The translations under genes and the position numbers were made by a program. Positions 1-10,300 of a stretch of DNA of 64,000 bases are shown here, piece by piece. Source of the DNA: Lepraria neglecta. Taxonomy: Eukaryota; Ascomycota; Lecanoromycetes; Lecanorales; Stereocaulaceae. Each line of letters opens with the position of its first letter. Positions within the stretch are counted from its first letter, which is position 1. Under the pieces are notes generated by a model, which was not told where the DNA came from, made no database searches, and saw only the letters and a list, made by a program, of their open reading frames with translations. The stretch lies in NCBI GenBank assembly GCA_033220425.1, contig CM065652.1, positions 3,162,001-3,226,000 on the forward strand. The letters run 5' to 3'.

Positions 1-1454
1 AGCACGAAAAGGTCATGAAGCCCAGAGCGGATGCCGCGTACTGCAGATATACGAAGATGATGTATATATAGGAGGTGGTGAAGATGCAGACTAGGGCGTA
101 GCCGAAGATGCCCGAGGCCACGATGGGCGACCAGATGCTGATGTCGCTCTGCGAAGAAGGTCAGCGCGCAGAAAATAGGGGGAAGAAAGGCTTGGTTCAC
201 TTACATAGCAGGTCCACGCCATCCAAAACAGTGAGATGGGCATCAGGATTGAAGCGCCGGCCATTGCCCAGTATAGGGACACCTCTGGCTGTAGGGGCTG
301 GCCCGCGGCGGCGGCCTTTACAGCAGCCTTCTTGGTCAAGGAGTATATATAGGGGATCAGGGCGATGGCGACGAAGATGCCCGGCATCATGGCGGTCCAG
401 ATGATAAAGGTTATGCTCGTGGTAATGCCGTACACCCTGGTGAAGATGAAGGGGTAGCCATTCAAGAAGGTAAAGAGCAACAAAACCAGATAGAAACTGA
501 AGACGAGGATGATAGGCTCGGTCCAGATCATGGTGAAAGGTCGGTACACGTTGGTCAGCAGCCGCGTGCCGAGCGAGCTGGCCGACGCGTGCGTAGCCTG
601 GTATCGATTGTCGCCCGTCAACTCGCGCAGGTGCTTGGCACGCCATTCCAGCAGCACAGGGCTGTACGTCTCAGGTTGGGCGAGCAGCACAAAAATCAGC
701 GTGGCGCCGACGATTATCAAGGAGATCCAGTCGGCCCACGCGAAGCCGATGTCGGGCGTGTAGGCACCGACTACGGGACCCAGAATGGGTCCCGCATAGG
801 CGGCGAAGGTGACCAACGGCAGGCCGAAGGGGAGCTGCATGGGAGTCCAGATGTCGCCGATCGTGCCGCCCGCCACTGTCATAGGGCTGGCCGCGAACAC
901 GGCGTATATGAAGCGGAAGGCGAGAGCAGCACCGTAATTGGGCGCCAGGGCCTTGGCCATGATGAACAGCAGTACCACAATCATGGTGCTGAAATAGACG
1001 GCATTGCGGCCGAAGGTTTCGGAGAAGGGGCCAGAGAAAAGCGAGCCTACTCCGGTGCCGATAAGAAAGATGCCTGCGATTGTTCAGTTGGCGCTCATGT
1101 TTGCTGATTGGCAAGTGAGGTCTTACCGGTGGTCATGGATCCAGCCATGGCATTCACGTGAAAGTGTGCGTTGAAGGCAGCTTGTGTGGGACCCTCAATC
1201 GAGGTGAGCATTGTCAGAGGAATGGTGAGAGCACAGCAAGTCAGCATGGCCATCCACTTCTTGCCCAGTGTCCAGTTCAGGGGATTGCTGGGGTCGTTCT
1301 CTTTCCAGCCGACCTCGAAGATGACGCTGCCGTCGCCCTCCTCTGGACGCGACACTGTGACGCCTGGCACCAGCGTCATTTCCTTAGACTCTTCCTCCCT
1401 GGACTTATCCTTCTTGGGCTCTTCCTCCTTGGGCTCAGGTGAGAATGTGCTCAT
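1..1454 (-). CDS. MFS transporter, DHA1 (polyamine/multidrug) family, 3' part outside window
   Basis: This is a 12-TM proton antiporter of the fungal DHA1 family, which exports drugs or polyamines at the plasma membrane. I read three exons on the minus strand: 1454-1127, 1073-205 and 148 to the left edge. The introns are 1126-1074 and 204-149, both GT..AG with pyrimidine/branch-like ends. The soluble N-terminus is charged (KEEEPKKDK). It is followed by the family signature DPSNPLNWTLGKKW before TM1, and by GVGSLFSGPFSETFGRN in the loop after TM2. The N-terminal half is complete and the C-terminal helices continue beyond base 1. I chose the ATG at 1454 (MSTFSPEP). An in-frame ATG at 1547 would add 31 residues unlike the family. 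No stop or frameshift is seen. The substrate cannot be told from sequence. Confidence 0.88.
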
Positions 1455-1547
1455 GGCCGAGCTGCCAGATCGCTCGGCGTGGTGGGCGTGTGCCAGGTCC
1501 TCCTGTACTTCCCGCCGTAGACAGCGATACTGGAAGAAGAACGACAT

Positions 1548-2201
1548 GGTGAAGCTGCAGAAATCAACCTAGAACGCGCCACTCGTAAGTCGTAACTCAA
1601 CCCAAGCCGACTGGGATTGATTGTCTACCTACTTGGAAAAGCTGACGACGAAGTAATGGGGATCGATAAGGAGAAAGGGAAAGGAGTTCTCAATAAACAG
1701 TAAGTGACCGCTCACCGATCGGCAGGAATGGAAGTTTATACTGAGATGTACCGAGACTCTACCGATTGCTTTGAAATCAAACGCGGGACCTACTACAGGC
1801 GCATCCTTTGCCTTAGACCCTAGGCAGGCCCGATTAGTGACAACGCTACTTCACGATAAGCGCCGGAAATTATTGGAAATGATGCAATTACTCTGCTGAC
1901 CGCTATTGGCATCGACAGGTGCTTTCCGTACTTTACTACCGAGCTTTGTGCAACCCATCCCGAGAAGATCTAAAGCGCATAAAGCCTCTCTATTGGGTAT
2001 AGTGTAATGAGCGTCTGTTTGGATTCGTGGTAATACCCTCCTGAGTACGTTTAGCGCTCTAATCAGCCTACTTTAAGATGGCAACTTTCTAAATAAGGAT
2101 AGTAGATATCTGAAATGCTGACCTTTGCTTCAGTGACGGTATAGTAAGTTATATAACACCTAAACTCATCTTATGCCCACCATCTTATAGTAGCAGAGTG
2201 G
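1548..2201. other. intergenic, no gene seen
   Basis: This is the 5' flank of the MFS gene. I see no convincing coding exon, tRNA or repeat. It must hold the promoter, but no clear regulatory motif could be assigned. Confidence 0.5.
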
Positions 2202-2209
2202 CTTAATAG

Positions 2210-2849
2210 CAGGGCTCGCGACGGTCCAAACGGTCCAGTCCAAAGGGCAAACCAGACGGTCTTCTTCAGTCCAAATTTCAGACTGTATAAATTCAGACCG
2301 TCTGATTGGTGGACTGGACCGACTGTCGGACTAACGGTCAGACTGCTAGTCCAAGCATGTATATTTAGTAAAAATTCAATCATAGAGCTAATACACTGCC
2401 AATTTTGTGTCAATGGTATATATTTGCCACTTATCCATATTATCTGAATAAGGCAGCATGGCGCAGTAGTTAGGGTGAGTGCTTTTCTTGAATTTCCTAA
2501 CTGACAAAGTGCGAGGATGAAAGCACCTAGACCTAGTAACTGAAAATACACGTGATGATACATCTTTTCCTAAAGGATTAAATTTTATATGGACAAAAAG
2601 TCTATATAGACTGATTAACGCTAAGTCTCGCTACGTACGGGAGTACCCGACCCCGCAAATTTCAGCCAATCAGAATGTCCCATTTGGACTGCCAGTCCAA
2701 CCAGTCCAGACCGTCTAATGGGGACGTCAGACTAGACGGTCTGAATTTAGACGGTTTGAGTATAATCATAAACTGGACGGTCTAAAGATAGGACTGGATA
2801 TCTGGACTAGTAGTCCAGACCGTCATTCCACGGACCGTCGCATGCCCTG
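2210..2849. mobile_element. non-autonomous hAT element (MITE-like), 640 bp
   Basis: The two ends are inverted copies. The left end begins CAGGGCTCGCGACGGTCC and the right end is the reverse complement with two mismatches. Outside the ends lies a perfect 8-bp direct duplication CTTAATAG (2202-2209 and 2850-2857). An 8-bp target site and termini beginning CAGGG are hallmarks of hAT transposons. The inside has many short GGTCTGGAC/GTCCAGACC-type motifs in both orientations near each end, as expected of subterminal transposase-binding repeats. There is no transposase reading frame, so it would depend on a partner elsewhere. The intact duplication and near-perfect ends suggest a fairly recent insertion. 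Confidence 0.85.
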
Positions 2850-2857
2850 CTTAATAG

Positions 2858-3526
2858 ACCTACTGATCGCGACTCCAAAAGGTTTCAAGAAGTCAGGGAT
2901 TATTCGGGCATACTGGAAATGATTGGGAAAACGGATTCAGAAAGGTTAGCAACTTTGTAATCCAAAGCCGAATAGGCCCGAAAAAAGTCCGCGAAGGATG
3001 GTTATCGAAGGAATTGTCCGAGGCGGTCAGTGCTATTCCTTGATCTGTAATTACCGGACTGCATGGTATCACTACGCAAAGAGTGCAAAGATAACAGGGT
3101 CACATTTGCGCATCCTCTATCGCGCGCACTCGTCATTCTCTCTGTTCTCAATAGACCACGAAGGGTACCTAGCATGATATTCGCCAGTTTGTCAGCCTTG
3201 AGGCTAAACCGCTCGAGGAAGTTTCTCTGCCGTCATTCTTGCCACCGTGCAAAGGTTCCGTAGCGGTCTGAGATAGCCTTATGGCACGACTCATGTTTGT
3301 GGGGGTTGTGGGGGGAGCTGCCGCCTCGGCCCCCTTCCACCTTTTTCGTGTATGCGGCTTACGGAGAGGCTCCTTCGCTAGCGACCATAGTATCAGTGAT
3401 AAGCCGCGAAGGCGCGATATGGTGCGAAGGCTGACCTATGGAACCCTGTATCGTGGATTTAATCTCTATATCCTGGGAAAGAAAGGCAAAAGGAATAGAA
3501 AGATCCTATAGATTACTTCGACAATA
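2858..3526. other. intergenic, upstream of Myb gene
   Basis: Short open frames occur here but none has family resemblance or splice support. It presumably carries the promoter of the Myb gene starting at 3527. Confidence 0.45.
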
Positions 3527-6063
3527 ATGGCAGACATGGACACCGTAGACATTGCAGAGCCTCGACACCACAACCACCAACATTCACAATCACAGTCACG
3601 CCAGCAGAAGCCCGTCAAGACTGGCACTTGGCTTCCGGCCGAGGACGTGCGCCTTCGTGAGGCTGTGGCTAAATACGGCACCCGGTGGGTGAGGGTAGCG
3701 GGCGAGGTGGGGACTCGCAATGGAGACCAGTGTGCGAAGCGGTGGAACGAGAACCTGAACCCAGAGCTGGATCACAGCCCGTGGACACCAGAGGAGGTGA
3801 GTTAAGTTGGCTTCAGTTGAACGAAAGTCGAAGTGCTGTCCCACCTTCCCAAAATCCATTATATTGGACAAACATGCTGTAGCGGTGGTACAACCCCTAC
3901 CCACGTGCAAGAGGTCCTACACAGCAAGGCGCTCCGTACCACTAGCACCCATATCAATAGCACCCGTACCATCAGCTTTTCTTGTCATACTCATCCCCCA
4001 ACGTACAGCACATTACTAGCTTTACATGACAACGTATACCATCCGTGACCACCGGCTAGTCCGCGACGCCTTTGCATCTATAGGATGAGCGCCTCCTAAG
4101 CATGGTGAAAACCTACGGCCGCAACTGGAAGTTCATGGCCGACAGCTTCCTCGAAATGCGCGCGCCCTTACAGTCGATTGCAGAACCATTGGCGCGAGAA
4201 AATCAGAATTTTGGGGGGCGCTCCGGGGGTAGGGAAGGCGCGCGAAATGGGCCAAAACTTTGGGAAACCAGCTATACAGTAACAACCAACGCTGCTCCGG
4301 GGGCCTAGTAAACGGAGAATTAAAGCGCCTATCCAGCTTAATTAGGCTATAAACTTTGTATATCTAATACAGTGTTAGACAGCCATCGCAAAGGCGATTC
4401 TATGATTTTTATATTTTTTTTATTGATTCGCGCTAGTATAGGGCTGAAAAGTAAACAAAAAAAAATCGATTTTTAACCCTATTTGCGATGCCTGTCCAGC
4501 GCTATACTATATATATAAAGCTCATAGCCTAATAGAGCTGGACGAGCCTATTAATTACCCGTTTACTGTAACTTCTACGCAGCGTTGGTTGTCGCTATAC
4601 AGCTGCTTTTCTAAAAATTTGGCCCATTGCGCGCGCCTTCCCTACCCCCAGAATCCCCCCAAATTCTGATTTTCTAACTGCTCGGCGCCAACAGCTTTGA
4701 AATCTACAGTATATCAACAACCAACGCTGCTCCGGGGGCCTAGTAAACAGGCAATCAACGGGCTCGTCCAGCTCTATTAGGCTATCAGCTTTATATATAT
4801 AGTATAGCGCTGGACAGCCATCGCAAATAGGGTTAAAAATCGGATTTCTTTTGTTTACTTTTCAGCCCTATACTAGCGCGAATCAATAAAGAAAATTAAA
4901 AAATTATAGAATCGCCTTTGCGATGGCTGTCTAACGCTATATTAGATATACAAAGTTTATAGCCTAATTAAGCTGGATAGGCGCTTTAATTCTCCGTTTA
5001 CTAGGCCCCCGGAGCAGCGTTGGTCGTCGCTGTACAGCTGGTTTTTATAAAATCCAGCGAATTTACTCGGATTTTAGCGCGAATTCGTAAAAATTTTCGA
5101 AGACCGGGAGCTCAAGGAACGACCCTGCTTTGCGATAGCCCCCTAACGCTGCAATATATATACAAAGCTTATGACCTTATAGAGCTAGATAGGCGCTTTA
5201 ATTCTCCGTTTACTAGGCCCCCGGAGCAGCGTTGGTTGTTACTGTATAGCTGGTTTTCCAAAAATTTGGCCCATTTCTCGCGCCTTCCCTACCCCCGGAG
5301 CGCCCCCCAAAATTCTGATTTTCTCGCGCCAATGGTTCTGCAATCGACTGTAGCTCTCAAAAACAGATACTCCCTGCTAATGCGGCGCCTCAATCGTCAG
5401 TCAACCGGGCAACAACAAGCCGGTGGTGCCAAACCGCCACGACATGCTGCATCCTCTGGCCCGTCTAACGGGAGTGCGACACCATCATCACCCAACAGCG
5501 CCGTCGATCTGACGAGCTTCTCCGGTGGCGGCAGGGGTCCGCACGGCCAACACCCGGACTATGCAACCATGAATGCTGTGAGCAGCAACTTCCCCCTTTC
5601 GACAGGCCCGTTCGGCGCTGGCATGATACCACCTGGCGATGCCACTACAACTAGTGGTCGGCGAGGACGAGGCGGAGGAGGCACAGCGCCTTGGACGACA
5701 ACCGCAACGACAGCACCAATATCATGGGACGACCAGGACCTCACCTGGCAGCCGCCTTCCTTTCTGGGGGGCGGTATGGAGCCAGACAGCGTGGATAATG
5801 AGGTGGAGAAGATGACCATGATGTCGGACAATGGTACTGGCAGCCAACGTTTGCCCCACAGCGGAGGTGGATCGAGCGCGGCACTCTCAGACGGCGAGAA
5901 CAGTGGTATCGCTCCTGCTACAGAGATCGAGTACTCGGTTACCTGCCAGTGGGGAAAGGTCAAGAAGCTGACGAACCATCTGGTAGATGCGGCCATGTCG
6001 GAGAGTGCGGAGTGGACGGCGGAGGATGATCCGGTGACGATTTCGCTAAGATTGAAGGCTTGA
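3527..6063 (+). pseudogene. R2R3 Myb-like DNA-binding protein, split by a DNA transposon
   Basis: This is a transcription-factor-like gene with two Myb/SANT repeats. Exon 1 is 3527-3796 and a long 287-bp intron follows (3797-4083, GTGAGT..ATAG). Exon 2 runs from 4084 to the stop at 6061-6063. Repeat R2 starts at about residue 31 ([19 protein letters not shown]). R3 begins at WTPEEDERLLSMVKTYGRNW and ends LKNRYSLLMRR. The R3 helix 3 is cut by a 1180-bp fold-back element at a TA. Removing the element and one TA gives APL-ALKNRYSLL, exactly the expected Myb sequence. Element plus duplicated TA is 1182 bp, a multiple of three, but the frame meets a stop inside it (about 4306). The C-terminal part is Gly/Ser/Thr-rich and ends in an acidic, unrecognised region. 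As it stands only R2 and part of R3 would be made. Confidence 0.85.
4171..5350. mobile_element. Tc1/mariner-like fold-back (MITE-like) element, nested copies
   Basis: The element is flanked by TA on both sides (4169-4170 and 5351-5352), the Tc1/mariner target duplication. The ends are long inverted repeats of about 190 bp starting CAGTCGATTGCAGAACC and almost identical for the first 70 bases. The inside repeats the same arm several times in alternating orientation. The segment GCTGCTCCGGGGGCCTAG or its complement appears near 4290, 4720, 5010 and 5215, with a diverged copy near 4585. A degenerate second terminus lies near 4640-4711. The structure is therefore at least two fold-back copies, nested or joined head to tail. 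No transposase is encoded. It lies in a coding exon of the Myb gene. Confidence 0.85.
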
Positions 6064-6793
6064 TGGGATAATGATGATAAGCTGGCAATTCCATTTTTGA
6101 AAAGATATAGACCTGCAGGCTATCCAATTCTAGAAAGATAGGCCGAGAGGTTGTTCCATACTTGAACCAGATACATATAGAGGAATAGACTTTCATCTCC
6201 GCGTAAGGCTTTCTTCTCTAAGATATATATGCGACCGTCTCAGGGAACCTCCAATTACGGGATGAGGATTGCCTTGTACTGGTGTCTAGGTAACTCCCAA
6301 TCTACTGAAGTGGGGCACTCCTAGTCCTTCTGTAAGAGTCCACATATCACTCACTTTCCCGCCCATTTGCAGATACAAGGGGTCCGCCCTCCACAAAAGA
6401 GAATAAAATAACTCAAGGCCTAAATATTACCCAATTCACAAGGTTACATAAGAAGGTAAAAATCCGAAATTGCTTCCCGGACCGTGAAGGTTCAAATGAC
6501 CACCTTAAATAAATTGAATTGTATTTCGCTTCTATCTCCTTGTTCGACGGTTAATAGATACTGGTTATAACAACTTTTTCCGCGGAGAGAGAGAGAGAGA
6601 GAGAGACATCGGAATATGTCTTAACTATAGGATTTCAGATGGCTGAGAGAAGTTCGCAGGAATGGCTACTGGGTTCAAGAAATTTGAGGGACGGATGTGA
6701 GAGGGGTTTTTGGGCTTTGCGAAGGGAGATGAATGGATGAATTGGGAAGGGGAGGTTTTGGTGAGATCGCGTTGGTGGGTTTTTGGGGGTATG
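6064..6793. other. intergenic, 3' of Myb gene
   Basis: No gene is seen. It holds a GA microsatellite (6585-6606) and ends at the 5' target duplication GTATG of the gypsy element. Confidence 0.5.
6585..6606. repeat. (GA)11 microsatellite
   Basis: A perfect GA dinucleotide run of 22 bp lies in non-coding DNA. Confidence 0.95.
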
Positions 6794-7302
6794 TGTTACG
6801 ATCAGGAAACATGATCAGGGATGCGCTCATGGAGCGTAGCGCCCGTCATGGTTCGAGTCGACGAGTCGGTGTCCGACTCGGACAGACCCTGAAGGCTTGG
6901 CATGTTAAGCGATGAGCGCAGTGGTCGCAATGAGCGTAGATGCGATCAGTGCGATCAGTGCGATCAGGAAGGCTTGGCATGTTAAGCGATAAGCGCAGTG
7001 GTCGCAATAAGCGCAGATGCGATTAGTGCGATCAGTGCGATCAAGAATGCTTGGTATGGATTTCGTATATCTATATATACGGAGCACTACTTACCACTTG
7101 GAGCATCGTGCTTAACTTGCTATTCAATTATCTACTATATACGATAGATCTCTTAGGCTAGGTACTGAATATATATTATCTGATTATATACCAGACCCGC
7201 TTAGTATTACTTGAAGCCTGCTTTATACTCTTGTTAGGTTATACCTCTATCCCTATTAAGAATCAATCTATAGAACCACCGTACGTAACGTAGTTCGTAA
7301 TA
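6794..7302 (+). repeat. 5' LTR of gypsy element
   Basis: The LTR is 509 bp and pairs with 13024-13532. It starts TGTTACGATCAGG. It contains a tandem duplication of about 77 bp (about 6891-6967 and 6968-7044), each copy carrying repeated GCGATCAGT units. Confidence 0.92.
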
Positions 7303-10300
7303 CTTTAAGTACCCTTAAGGATAAGTGCTATACTAAGAGACCCTAGGGTACCTACCCTAAGCTCCTTAGGAGGAGGAAGCGGATAGAGACGCCCTACTAT
7401 TAACGAAGGACTTAGTAGGTATATTAAGATAGCCTAGCCCGACTTATACTATAGAGAGAGAGATAAGCTCGAGGGATAGCTATCCTAGGTATTATTATAT
7501 CTAAAGTTCTAAGGGGACCTTATACCTATATAATAATATCCTACCTTCGCTATTACTTACTTATATAGGAGAGCCTAAAAATAGGTTAATCTATTCCTAA
7601 AAAAGTATATAGAAGATAACGACGAGGACGGTAAGATTAAGCAGTAGATAGAAAGTATAGTAATGTTTAGGCTTGAAATCCGCCGTATATTCGGACTATC
7701 TAACAAAGTTAATATAGTAATACGAACTATCTAGTACTTAACTTAGAAGAAGTCTGTATCGGAATATTCGACTTAGTTCTAGTAGTATATAGCGAAGACT
7801 AACTGGGATAATAACGTATTAATAACTATATACCGAAGAGGTCTAAAGGATAACGTTAAGGATGAACTTATAAGGTTAGGGATTATCCTTAATACCCTTA
7901 ATAAACTAATTAAAGAAGTAATTAAAATTAATAATAAGTTATTCGAAAGGACTATAGAAAAAAGGTATAACGGAGGAGTCAGCGGGATAGGACGCTCGAG
8001 CTTTTTTACTAAATCGAAGAGCTACCGCCTAGGTTATAAAGAATGTAACCCTTACGGACTAGTACTAATAGAACTGGATTTCACGGAGAAGAAAGGTAAA
8101 TAGGCCTTTAGAGGGCCAGCTAGGGGTAAGAAGCAGTAAGGGGGTAGAAAGAAAACACTCACGTATTATAGCTATAGTAAACCGGGCTACTTCGCCAGAG
8201 ACTGCAAGTCGAAAAACATAGTATATCGACAGTAGCTAAATATACTAGAAAAGGTACAGGACCAGGATAGTGATTCTAGTAGAATCTTACTAATATAGAA
8301 CGAAGTCGATAGCTAGTAACTAGAAGAAGAATCTAACTTAGGAGACGAGGAGTTCTCCGATAATAGCTTTACGAATAAAGCTAATACTTAGATAGGGAAG
8401 CTATATATTAGAGATAGTAGTAACGCCTAGGGAAAGTAACCTAAGTAGGATTAGGATAAGGAAGAATCGGAATAGGAAGTTATAATTAAAAGAAAAGGAC
8501 TACTAATAATACCCGAATCTAGATCTACTATATCTAAGGAGAGAAGAGAATACTTAGAGGAAGAAAGACTAAGAGAATTCTAGAACGATTTTAGTATCTT
8601 AGACTTCAGGTATAACTACTATTACCCTAAATATAAGGAAGTCTACTAGAGATAGTATATAGAGAATAGTTGTAATTATTACAGAATTAACTGTAGAAAG
8701 GAACTGGGAGTTCTAATAAAATCATCCTATAGTAATTACTAGTACTATAAGTATAAGGACGATAGATACCCTTAGTACTTAGCAAGAAAATAATAACTAA
8801 GCTACTTCCTACGCAAGAAAGATAAGGAAGAAGTATACTACAGAAACTAAATAAGACGCTGGAGTCTAGAAGCAAACCAGTACCACCTATAATAGTAGTA
8901 TATATATTTGTACGACGACTATAAGAAACACAAGTTCGAGAAATAACTTGCAGGATTCCTCCCTGTATAGGGAAAAGAGTAATCCCTCGTGGCAGGGGTA
9001 GCCATAAGGAGATCAATATATTAACCCCTAAATAATATCTGTGTTCCGCGCAATATAATATATATATAAAAACACCGGTAATCGTTAACGGACAGCGGAC
9101 CGTTGTGATAATAGATTCTAGAGCTACTGGAAATTTCATCTTACGAGATCTAGTACGGATAACTGGAATACTAACTCGGAAGAAGTTATACTAGTATAAT
9201 CTTCAGATAGCTAATAGGTTAATACTATTAACAGGAAAGGTAGACGAAGAGATACTTTCGTTACCTATTATAATTTAGTACTACTATAAGGAGATTACCT
9301 TTAATATTATTAGGATAGCTACCTATTATATAATTTTAGGAATACCTTGGTTAAAGAAGTATAACCTAATAATTAATTAGGCTCGAGGAGTACTTAAGAT
9401 AGATTAATCCGGCAATATTACTAGGATTATACCTACGTATTAGCAGCGTTTAATAGTAGATAAGAAGTTGAATCGAAGACCGGTCGAGGTATATATTACC
9501 TTAGCTTCGTATAAGGACGGTACTAAAAGGTAGTCTAACTCTATAGTTACTAGTAAAGGTTAGCGGGATAATAAAGTAAGAGATAAGGGAGGAACTAATA
9601 TACCCTCTATCCCTCAGGAATATAGTAAGTAGGTATACTTATTCAAGGAAGAGACGAATATAGAAGTATTACCTAAGTACTAGCTATAGGATTATAAGAT
9701 CGAACTCGAACCTAGTAAGTAACTAATATTTAGACCTATTTATATATTATTAGAAAAGGAACTTAAAGTACTTCGCGGGTATATTAACGAGAACCTCAAA
9801 AAGGGATTTATTCGGGAATCCAAATTACTAGTAGGTTACCCGATCCTCTTTATACTAAAGAAGGATAGAAGCTTAAGACTATATATCGACTATCGAAAGT
9901 TAAACGATATTACTATCAAGAATAGATATCTATTACTAAATATAGGAGAGCTACAGGATCGGCTCGGAAAAGTAAAAATATTTACTAAACTAGATCTTAG
10001 AGGTATATATAATCTAATTCGGATAAAAGGAGACGAAGAATAGAAGACTACCTTCTAAACAAGATATAGCTACTATAAGTACCTAGTAATACCGTTTAGA
10101 CTTACTAACGCACCAGTAACCTGCTAAGCACTTATTAATAATATTATACGAGTATACTTAGATCGAACAGCGATAGCGTACCTCGATAATATACTAATTT
10201 ATTCTAAGAATAAGAAAGAATATATAGAGTATATATAGGATATCCTCGGATACCTATTATAAGCGAAACTTCTTCTTAAACCAGAAAAGTACGAATTCTA

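Noticed and set aside
91-1107. Several long frames overlapping the DHA1 transporter on both strands
   Set aside because: They are shadows of the transporter caused by GC-rich coding sequence; none resembles a protein family.
3063-3511. Two short plus-strand frames upstream of the Myb gene
   Set aside because: Arg/Ser-rich composition, no family resemblance and no splice support.
5020-6063. Long open frame starting inside the fold-back element and running through the Myb C-terminus
   Set aside because: The first 110 or so codons are transposon sequence; the frame is open by chance. The real gene starts at 3527.
8687-9139. 150-codon frame on the minus strand within the gypsy fossil
   Set aside because: Opposite strand to the element and in AT-rich RIP-like DNA; chance frame.
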